From positions 124,001 through 188,000 of the forward strand of contig JARCOQ010000105.1 in assembly GCA_029207755.1 (NCBI GenBank): a stretch of DNA of 64,000 nt. The letters are read 5' to 3'. A program made the position numbers and the translations under genes. Below the pieces are notes generated by a model. The model saw only the letters and a list, made by a program, of their open reading frames with translations. It made no database searches and was not told the DNA's origin. Position 1 is the first letter of the stretch. Every line of letters begins with the position of its first letter. The stretch is from Chamaea fasciata (Eukaryota > Chordata > Aves > Passeriformes > Sylviidae). Below are positions 56,036 to 64,000 of this stretch, one piece after another.

Positions 56036-58354
56036 TCAGGAGCTCTGTGGGCAGAGAAAAGGGGGTGACACCGGGCTGGGGGGCCCCTGGGGGAGCACAC
56101 ACACTGCAGGGGAGGTGGAACACGACCCCCAGGAGCCCCCCTCACCTTCTTGTGCAGGTAGAAGCCGAGCCCCAGCACTAGGAAGACAAAGCCCAAAACC
56201 AAGCCCCCGATCCCCATCAGGATCTTGCTGCGGGCAGTGTCCGGCAGCATCTCTGGGGGGTTCACAGGGGTTAGGACCCCCAAAAACTTCTCACAGACAC
56301 CCCAAACCCCTCCAAACACCCTTGCACCCCTCCAGCCCACCCAAGACCCCGTGAGACCTCTTTCCTATCCCCATCCAACCTCCCTAGTACCACCCAAGTT
56401 CCTTCCCTGTCCCTCCAATACCCCAAACCCCCTCCCAGTTGACATTCATATTCCAATGTTCCCCTAAACATTTTCCCAGACCCTTCCCAGTCTTACCACG
56501 CCTCACCAATTACACTGCCAGTAGATCAAAGCACACTCAACTTCTCTCCCACCCCTGCTTTTACATCCCCAACCTGCTTCCAGCCGCTCCAGCTCCATCA
56601 GACTCCCTTCCAGTTACACCCAGCACCCTCAGTTCCCTCCCAGTAGCCACCAGGAAACTCCTAACTGTATTCCAGTCTTTCCAGCATTCTCCAAATTTCT
56701 TCTTTGCCCTCCCAGGCTGACCAAACCCTTCTCACAGTTACCACCTGGATCCCTCAGACTCCCTCCCAATCAATCCTAGCTGCTACCAATTCCTCTCCCA
56801 GTCCCCCCACCTCATCCCCTGGCGCTGTTTGGGCCAGGCTGTACCCCAGTGCTGGCTCAAGGGGTGCTCTAAGCTGACGTGCTCCACCTGGCAGGTGTAG
56901 CTGACTCCGCGCTGCAGGGGGGTTTCCAGCAGCACCAGGAGCTGGTAGGTCCAGTCCCCGTTGGGGACCACGTCAGTGGCCACCACGTGCCCCGAGAGCT
57001 CCTGCTGGCCCTGGAGCCACCTCAGCTGGATCTCGGCAGGATAGAAATCCATCACGGAGCAGAGCAGGTGGCCGGCTTCGAGCTGGGAGCTCGAGGGCAC
57101 CAGCGAGATGGAAACGCTGGGGGGCACTGGGAGAGAGCAGGGAGACACTGGGATGAGACACGGGTAAAATGGGAGACAGGAGGGAGGGCTTGGGTAACAT
57201 CGAGAAGGACTGGGGAGGAACTGGAAGGGTACTGAAAGAGATGGGACTGGATTGGAGACCACTGGGAGAGCACTGGGAGAGAGGATGGAGGTCTGGGAGC
57301 GGACTGAGAAAGACTGGGAATGGAATGCGAATGAACTGAGAGGGCCTGGGAACGAAGTGTGCCTCGCTGGGAGGCCGAGTCCAGCGTGGGGCACTCGGCG
57401 CTGCAGATCTGCCTGGATGTGTCATCAGAGTGACGCGCTCTGATTGTCTGATGGGCTTCAGCTCCACACATGGCCGAGAGGGGTACACGAAGGGGGCACT
57501 GGGAGAGAATGGGATTGGACCGGGATGGACTGGGAGAGCCATGGGAGGCAGCAAGAGGCCATAGGCACGGGCACAAGGAGGGCTGAGAGGTCTGCAGTGA
57601 TTCCCAGGGAGGTTTTGAGGGGCTCCAGGGTCATTCCCAGGGCAGGACCCGAGGGGACACGCTCTGCCCCACGCTCACCTCTGCGCTCCATGAGGAACGG
57701 GGTGGACAACTCATAGTTGTGCCGGCAGTGCCTGTCCACTGCATCCCGTCTGTACTCCATCCATTCTGGGTCGCTATTCCAGTACCTGGCAACCTTCTCC
57801 CCATACGGGGTGTCCCCCACGTACAGCCCCACATCGCTATCGAAGTGCACGTACTGCTCTCGGTTGTAGATGAACCTCTTCACAAACTTCATCCGGTTGG
57901 TGCCGTTAATGAAGTGACACTCGGACTTAACCATCTCCTGGAACACACCTGTGTGTGCATAAGACAGGTCAGGGGGTACTCCACCAGCAGCCTCCAACAC
58001 CCCATAGCAAGCCAAGAGCTCAGAGGGCCACCCTAGATCCTCACTCTGCACCCCTTGTGCCCCACATGCCAACCCTTATAGGACCCTTATTCCCGCGGTC
58101 CCACTTCTTCTTTCCCACCCTTCTCCATAATTTCCTCCCTCTTTTTCATAATTCTTCAGTCACCAGCACCAGTCCCCACATCAGTTTGAGGGTCCCACTT
58201 CCCCCTTTTCCCTCCACGCTCCACCGTTCCCACTCTCCCACCATTTCCCTTCCCTCCCCTCGGGATCACCCGAGAGCTCCGTCTCTACAGCCGAGGAGGC
58301 TCCCAGCACCACCAGTGCCACCAGTAGAACCCCAGCTGCTGTCAGACGCTCCAT
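56036..58354 (-). CDS. BLB-like: MHC class II beta chain
   Basis: A membrane glycoprotein that pairs with a class II alpha chain to present peptides to CD4 T cells. Inferred exons (minus): 58354-58270 (signal peptide), 57948-57679 (beta-1, 270 nt), 57126-56845 (beta-2 Ig domain, 282 nt), 56252-56146 (connecting/transmembrane), 56044-56036 (end). They sum to 753 nt, phase-consistent, 250 aa. Beta-1 has the Cys pair (SECHF, DRHC), the N-glycosylation site NGT and the conserved RHNY that holds the peptide backbone. Beta-2 has its Cys pair (LLCSV, YTCQVEH). The TM run (ILMGIGGLVLGFVFLVLG) contains the GxxxG-like spacing of class II beta; the tail is only LHKKSS. No stop or frameshift. The alpha chain is not in this window. 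Two relics of related copies lie at 46.9 and 55.2 kb. Confidence 0.93.
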
Positions 58355-58469
58355 GGCCAGCGCTGGGCAGGTTCTGACACCTTCCCCTCTCCAAATTCCC
58401 CCGGCGGTGGTGACTAGGGGCGAGGCAGGGCTCAGTTGCATTCCAGGTGGGAGCGTTGCGGGCTGCGAG

Positions 58470-58545
58470 TCTGTCTGGCAACTGGGGTTACCGCAGGCTC
58501 TGATTGGTTCAATATTGCTTGTACTTCTCTGATTGGCTGAGGAGA
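58470..58545. promoter_or_regulatory. X-box/Y-box-like motifs upstream of the class II beta gene
   Basis: On the plus strand: CTGGCAAC at 58475-58482 (X-box-like), then CTGATTGG at 58500-58507 and again at 58529-58536 (Y box, inverted CCAAT). The 17-bp X-to-first-Y spacing is close to that of class II promoters. The X-then-Y order runs on plus, whereas the gene is on minus, so the module is reversed with respect to it. RFX/NF-Y/CIITA control is inferred from these motifs only. Confidence 0.5.
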
Positions 58546-58734
58546 GGCCCAGGGATTGAAAGAAGAATCGGGAGAGATCCCGCCCCGAGCACCGGCACGG
58601 GGGCAACAGACCCGGCCTGAGCACAGGGAGTGAATTTACTACCAACCACATCTCAGCAGCACCAGAAGGGAGAGAAATCTCTCCAACGCCTTCCCCATAC
58701 CCAATGAAAATCACCCATAATAGGGATCACCAGG

Positions 58735-59557
58735 TGTCTTGGTTTGGGAAGACAGGTATCTGCCAGGTAATAAAAAAAAAACAACTGCAGTTTCCTTTGG
58801 GATGGAGATTGTAAACCCCCTCCCTCCACTCCCCTTTTTTCTTTTTCAATTATAAAATACAATCAGAGGCTCTTAGGCAAAGATTTGGGAAATAGGAATA
58901 GCAGTTCTTTACTAGTATGTATTACAAAGCAAACACAAAAAAAAAACCAAACCAAAAAACCACCAAACAGCTACAGCATTAATAACAAACGAAAACAGTA
59001 CCAAGAACCTTGAGGGCTTTGTTTCACAAAACCCAGGGCAGTTTGGTTTCAGTGTCCCTGCAGGAACCTCACAGCACCAAGCTGAAACAGTGGAAAAGTC
59101 CCGGGCTGGTAGCTGGGATGGCAGGGTGTCCCGGCAGGCAGGGGCAGGATGTCCCGGCAGCGCAGGGGGTGCAGGGTCACGCTGTAGCAAGAGGAGCAGC
59201 GCCGAAGAAGCCGAAGGTGAGGCAGGGCCTGGACCAGCTCCCACGCGTGGCAGAGAAAACTCAGGATTCAGGCCGAACCGGTTATAGTAGATTTCCCAGG
59301 ACTGGATCCTTTTGGCCATAGTGAAACTCCTCCAGCCAGCAACAGCCGTTCTCGTTCTCTCTCTCCCCGAACTCCGGAAAAAGAAAAGCACGCAGCTGCC
59401 TCAAGCTCTGTCTTTTACCTGCATTATCTCCCCCTTCCAACTTTGCCCACCTCTTTGTTTCGGTTAAGTACTCTCAAATATTCAACACTTGGTCTCCTTG
59501 GTAACTTATGGGGAAAAAATTCTTTAGAGAAAGAAGGAACAAACCTTACCCCCAACA
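58735..59557 (-). mobile_element. Solo LTR (family C) upstream of the class II beta gene
   Basis: An 823-bp block, plus-strand ends TGTCTTGGTTTGGG and 'acccccaaca', flanked by a perfect 5-bp target duplication CCAGG (58730-58734 and 59558-59562). It is in opposite orientation to its relative in the ERV env (35485-36259), about 380 bp from the class II start codon and about 200 bp from its CCAAT motifs. No internal viral genes. Confidence 0.9.
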
Positions 59558-59701
59558 CCAGGGCTCTGGGAGTCACTGGGGATAACCCAAAGCCAACCAT
59601 GGGGATGGAGTTGGAGCAGCGCATGAAACCTTCCCACCCACGGGGGTCTCGCAGGGCTCCCCTTACCAGTGGCTCTGTTGGGTCAAGTCAGAGCTCTGGG
59701 T

Positions 59702-60060
59702 GAATCACTTGGGACATTATAGGGCCTCTCCTTGGTTTGGATGCACTGGTGAGTTATGAGCTAGGAGCTCTGGCTGAAGCTCTTCCAACACTCCCCACAC
59801 TCGTGGGGCCTCTCCCCGGTGTGGATCTTGTGGTCCTTGATGAGGTGGGAGTTCTTGCTGAAGCTCTGCCTGAATTCCAAGAAATTGTAGGGCTGTTCTT
59901 TAGGGTGGATCCGATGATGGGTGACTAGATCAGACTTCCAAATGAAACTCTTCCCACATTCCAAGCACCAGCAGGGATGTTCCTTAGTTTGGATCTCCCA
60001 GTGCCGGATCAGGTGGCAACTCTGGCTGGAGTTCATTCCACTTTCCAAACTCTCAGTTTG
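59702..60060 (-). pseudogene. C2H2 zinc-finger gene D, relic
   Basis: The minus strand reads four to five fingers: an eroded one (SSQSCHLIRHWEIQ), a complete one ([21 protein letters not shown]), one that lost both Cys (NFLEFRQSFSKNSHLIKDHKIH) and one (CGECWKSFSQSS) cut by a stop near 59761, beyond which LITHQCIQTKERPYN can still be read. No N-terminal exon found. It lies between the family-C LTR and 60.1 kb, opposite in orientation to units A-C. Confidence 0.8.
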
Positions 60061-60900
60061 AGAGACGATTTAAAGAGGACACTCTGGAGTGAGTGTCGTC
60101 TCCTCTACAGGGTTCCAATAGTCCCTTTCCACCAATAGGAAATGAATGTTAATAGGTGAAAGTGAAAAAAAATTCCAACAGTTTATGAACAAACAGTATG
60201 CTCACAAGGCAAGAAAAAAAAAGTAAATAACTGGTAGCTATTAATTGTCAGACCTTACCCACCCCACACACCCTGGGACAAAAGACCCAAAATGCCAAAG
60301 AAATCCCCGCTCACGACATGCAGCACAGGCGGCGCCAGCTTCTCTCCCAGGGAAAAAACCGACCAGGGGCTATCCCAAAGGAGATGAAAGCCTGGGGTTC
60401 GCCTGGCATAGAACTCTTCCCCAGATGGGCTCCTCGGGCACGGTCTCGGCAGGCAAAGCAGTGGGGCTGAAGTCTCGGGGTGTTTTCTCTCCCGGCTCGG
60501 CCCGGCTCACAGTGGCGCCGCTCCACTCCTGCTGGAGCAGAGACCCCACACTCTGACAAAGCAGCTGCTCAGTTCGCCTCCAGGCACTCCAACGCTCCCC
60601 ACTGCAGCCTCTCTGAACCAAGGAAAGGGGGGAAAATCCTTTGCATGGGCCAAAAATCTTTCCAGCCAAACAAAAAACCACTCTGCATAGAGAGAGATGC
60701 AGAAAACCCAAGCAGCGAGGCTTCAAAACGCCCGCGCAGCGAACAAGGAGCCCTCTGCCTGCCCCAGCCTCACACACCACGTGTCCCCGTTTCCCAGGGC
60801 TTAAAGATGCAATAACCATTCTTTGGGTACAAAGCAGAGGATCATGGAGTGTACCATCACAATAACTCACTCCTATAGAATTGTATGTACAATAATCACT

Positions 60901-60902
<2 letters not shown>
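60061..60902. other. No gene; GC-rich LTR-like block 60240-60870
   Basis: 60240-60870 has CpG-rich composition, with a 166-aa minus frame that shows no domain. It may be an antisense LTR but ends were not found. Confidence 0.35.
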
Positions 60903-60933
<31 letters not shown>

Positions 60934-60935
60934 AA
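60903..60935. repeat. CTAT microsatellite
   Basis: Eight or so pure 'ctat' units. Confidence 0.95.
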
Positions 60936-62199
60936 AAGCATGTACTGAACTCTGGGTACAGCCATGTGCATGTAGGAGAGGAGTGGAGAGGCTGAACAGA
61001 CTCCAGGGGAGACATGGAATGCATAAACAGAGCAAACCCTCCAAGGGCTTTAACCTGATTGGCAGCTTTTCCATGTTTCCAGGGCTTTGACTGCTGGATT
61101 TGAAAGAAGTGAGATCTCACAGTGAAAAGCAGAGCAGTGTGGAACCAGACACTGCTGTTGGTCTTGTGACCTCTCAGATTTGAAAATATATTGAATAGAA
61201 GATGACTACAACATTTCCCAGCCCATCCCTCCTCACACATAACAAAAAGCGATTTACCTTTTAAAAGGTTAAAAAAAAAAAAAGTAAAATGAACATTAAA
61301 AATGTTCCCTCACAAAAACTCAGGTTGAGAAAATACAGAATAATGAAGTGTGTCTAGAAAACCGTGCTGTCATTTCTCAGGTATTCGGCTCAGTGTCAGC
61401 TCAGAGCCGGGCTCTGTCTCGCAGGTGCCCAAGTCCCCGGGGCAGCTCTGAGCAGCCTCTCGCGGCTTTCCAGCCCGGCTTTCCCCTGGGCAGGCACTCG
61501 GTGTTTCCGTGGTGCCGCTGCCCCACTCAGCTCCCCGTGCCCTGCAAAGGCGCCGAGGCTGCGCTCGGTGCCCCGGGTGTCACTGAGCGAGGCAGTGCCG
61601 AGCCCTGGGGCCCGGGCAGAGCCCTGAGGGACACCCCTCGTCCCCGGCCTCCCGTGGGACACGGAGCCACTGCCCACAAGGGCCTGGCACGGCCGGCCGG
61701 CCAATTCCTGCTGCCCCCAACAGCCCGGGCTGCAGCCCCAGGGCTCTGCAGGGCGGGGCTGGGGCTGTCGGGGGCACCGTGGCCAAAGCCTCCCGGGGCT
61801 CTGGGCACGGCACGGGCTACAAGGCCACAAGGCCGGGGCTGCTCCGGGCGCTTCCAGTCTGTCCCTCTGCTGTTGGGGGCCAGGTGTGGCCCTTTGTGAC
61901 ACGGGCGGTGTCAGGGCCCTCGGTGATGCAGGACATGGTGGTGCTGTCATGAATGAGAGTGTTTGAGATTGCTTAAAAATCAGTGGAAAGGGCAGAAGTC
62001 AGATTTAACATTTAGCGACGAAGCACAACTAGTTGGTTGGCGAGATTCACTCTAATGCCTACAGGACACCTAAGGCACAACAAGAGAAAACAAGCAACAA
62101 CAAAACCAAACAAAACCCAGCAACCAAATCAGAAACGAACTGAGAACTCTCTAGGGGGGTGTGGATGACCATGCGTTGTGTTTAGGTGCATGGGACAAA
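60936..62199. other. No gene; GC-rich block 61390-61950
   Basis: 61390-61950 is very GC-rich and stop-poor on both strands, giving frames of 184-183 aa with Ala/Pro/Arg-rich translation and no domain. It resembles in style, not clearly in sequence, the 13.0-13.8 kb block. 60936-61380 and 61950-62200 are AT-rich with nothing recognised. Confidence 0.4.
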
Positions 62200-63115
62200 A
62201 GACAGTGCGGCAGGAATTAAAAGAACACTTAGCAATACTAAGTGCTTAAAAACACTTAACAATACTTTTACTTCTACCTTAATTTATAACTTAGCTTATA
62301 CCTTTGGGCTAGCAATTCAGCAGAGGAATAACATTTAATAGCATTTAACCTAACTTCCAAGTTCTACTTAGTAACTTCAAAGAAAAACAACACTTAGCAA
62401 CACTTCGCTTATAACTTACATTTAACAACTTAGCAAAAGAACAACACTTAGCAGCATTTAAGTAAGTTCATACCTATGACTGAACCTTGCTTACAGGCCT
62501 AACTTGGATATCCAAGGTAATTCCACATCTAAGAAAGCAGTATTTGTCCCAGATTTGCTATAGCATATGTGTAAGGGCACGCACACAAACAGAAACAGTC
62601 AGTGCAAGCAATGACTCTGAGAAATTCCCTCAGAGGTCAGTGAAATCCACCTCCCACGGGCCTTGAGGAGTGAGGGCATCGGCCCAGGACACATTGTGTT
62701 TCAGGGATCCTCCAGACAGAGCAAACCCGAGGGTTTGCTGGCTCTTAGAGGCCCCCACAGAGGGACATTGCTGGTCACAGCCCACAGTGGCCCAGGAGAG
62801 CTCAAAGGGTCTCCTTTGGGACCACTGTAGATGGGGCCACAGGAGAGTGGGCTTCAGTCATAACAATGTTTCACCCCGGCCACAGTTTGGGTCAGCACTT
62901 TCTCTAAAAGTGTGAGAACAGGAATGTTGTGCCATTCAGGCAAGAGGAATATTTTCCAAGGCGGATCATAAGGAGAACAGGAGCCTTTTAGCAGTTCCTG
63001 AGAACAGACAGTATTTCTGATAAGCTTGGAAAAAGCTGAACCCAGGTGCTGTTTCCAAGAACAAGACCTAACAAGCGTTTCTCAGATCACACTGCAGCCT
63101 GGAAAGGAGGGGGGA
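62200..63115. repeat. Interspersed repeat D, copy 2
   Basis: Longer copy of the repeat at 46021-46744. It begins with tandem-like 'aacacttagcaacacttag' units (62225-62470), then the shared blocks ('acaggcctaacttgg', 'gcagtatttgtcccagatttgctatagcata', 'cccaggagagctcaaagggtctc', 'tttctcagatcacactgcagcctgg'). It ends about 30 bp before the LTR at 63144. Confidence 0.65.
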
Positions 63116-63143
63116 ATGCACCACCACACTGGGATCTCAGGGG

Positions 63144-63545
63144 TGTAGGAATTTATCTGTATAACAGGCCACTCTGATGCACAAGCCAAACTGCTTGTGA
63201 GTAATCTTACCAAACCACCTGCAGTTTTCTTGTTAGAGCGCTCAGGAATTCATCAAGCTTACTGAGAAAACAACAGGATCAAAAATAAGAAGAGAGCCTG
63301 AGAAAATGTCTGCAAAAAATGCAAACCCTAGATAGGAGAAGCACAACATGAGGGTGGACGCTTGACGAATTGGATATCCTAAAGGATGTGTGCCTGCCTC
63401 ATGAAGAAGCAGCTTAGCCAACCCAGAGATGCATGCCCATGTGGACAGTAACCCAGAATCTCTATCTCCCATGTAATGTAAACGATAAACGTCTTCTGTT
63501 GAAATCATATTGATTTGTTTATTCAGTGGCCCATTTCCCCCCTGC
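63144..63545 (+). mobile_element. 5' LTR of an ERV that runs off the window
   Basis: About 402 bp, TGTAGGAATTTATCTG to 'cccccctgc'. It aligns end to end with the solo LTR at 2765-3170 with scattered differences. It is followed by 'ctaATGGTGACCCACGG' (a TGG-initiated primer-binding-site candidate at 63551) and by a gag start, so it is a 5' LTR. Confidence 0.85.
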
Positions 63546-63550
63546 CTAAT

Positions 63551-63568
63551 GGTGACCCACGGCGTTAG
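63551..63568 (+). promoter_or_regulatory. Candidate retroviral primer-binding site
   Basis: TGGTGACCCACGGCGTTA lies 5 bp after the LTR end. The TGG start fits the CCA end of a tRNA; I cannot say which tRNA. Confidence 0.55.
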
Positions 63569-63801
63569 AAGAACACGTGTTATTGATGCAGACCAGGTCT
63601 CTTTGAACTCTGATCGGGTGCGAAGAGGGTCTGCGGAGAAGGCAGGCAGGGCCCCGGCCTGCGCCTCCGTGGTTGGCCATGGGGGTAGGAGTCGAGGGAC
63701 TCCACTTGGAGTACGGGGCTCGAGGCCTCCCGAGGAAAAGCTCTGGACGAAAAAATCCGAGTACGAAAGCATGAACCCTTTCGAGGAACGACTCTGGAAA
63801 A

Positions 63802-64000
63802 ATGAACGCTGCAGCGAGTTCACCGGATAAAACAGGTGAGGGGCCGGGGCTGGAGGAGATGGGGAAGGCTTTGTTCAAGGAAGAGGAATCCACGTTACAC
63901 CTCCTCCAAATTATCCTTTCTGAGAAAGGGATTGTATATAACCAGGAGGTTTTAAAGAGGTTATTAAAATGGGGCCGGGAGAGAAGATTTTTTGCCACCC
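63802..64000 (+). CDS. ERV gag, N-terminal part (cut by the window end)
   Basis: An open frame runs to the window end. Two in-frame starts are possible: 63802 (MNAASS...) and 63859 (MGKALFKEEE). The second gives a Met-Gly start suited to myristoylation and a helical matrix-like beginning (HLLQIILSEKG, LKRLLKWGRE), as in betaretrovirus-type matrix proteins. A GTGAGG that could be the subgenomic splice donor lies at 63836. Because only about 47-66 codons are visible, intactness cannot be judged. Confidence 0.7.
   Translation, partial: MNAAASSPDKTGEGPGLEEMGKALFKEEESTLHLLQIILSEKGIVYNQEVLKRLLKWGRERRFFAT

Noticed and set aside
61348..61950. Overlapping 183/184-aa frames
   Set aside because: GC-rich, stop-poor on both strands, no domain, no splice or start context.

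Overview
The window looks like genomic DNA of a bird, most likely a songbird, from an MHC class II-linked accessory region. Evidence for a bird: CR1 LINEs with chicken-repeat-type reverse transcriptase, compact introns, an avian-type MHC class II beta gene, an OR14-like olfactory receptor remnant, and many LTRs of avian endogenous retroviruses (ERVs). No bacterial features, CRISPR array or tRNA/rRNA gene was seen.

Layout. 1-3900: decayed minus-strand ERV (gag-pro-pol) split by a solo LTR with a perfect 6-bp target duplication. 4.2-6.7 kb: one putative terminal exon of a membrane protein, G-rich minisatellite, and a 38-bp satellite. 6.9-11.5 kb: complete 13-exon lipoxygenase gene (+), predicted 667 aa. 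11.7-12.3 kb: 3' end of an unidentified minus-strand transcript. 14.3 kb: truncated olfactory receptor. 15.4-18.4 kb: CR1 LINE (+) carrying a solo LTR. 20-23 kb: GATA microsatellite, CpG-rich zinc-finger 5' exon, zinc-finger relic, LTR. 25.2-26.7 kb: LTR plus minus-strand CR1. 27.7-38.7 kb: nested retroviral stack. An old LTR is split by a solo LTR and by a full-length class I-like ERV with paired LTRs, 4-bp target duplications and no recognisable gag; that ERV's env is split by a further solo LTR. 38.7-54.1 kb: three directly repeated C2H2 zinc-finger units (A apparently intact, B truncated by a stop, C a pseudogene) with further relics. 46.7-47.1 and 55.2-55.4 kb: MHC class II beta exon-2 relics. 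55.9-58.4 kb: intact MHC class II beta gene (-), predicted 250 aa. 58.7-59.6 kb: solo LTR upstream of it. 59.7-60.1 kb: zinc-finger relic (-). 62.2-64 kb: repeat, then the 5' LTR, primer-site region and gag start of another ERV running off the end.

The repeated pairing of plus-strand zinc-finger units with minus-strand class II beta pieces suggests that both families expanded by tandem duplication in one unstable block, with ERVs and minisatellites filling the gaps. The lipoxygenase makes oxidised fatty-acid products; the class II beta chain pairs with an alpha chain (not in this window) to present peptides; the zinc-finger proteins are probable DNA-binding regulators. I see no operon-like link between them. 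Splice sites were placed by eye from GT/AG signals, reading phase and family exon lengths.
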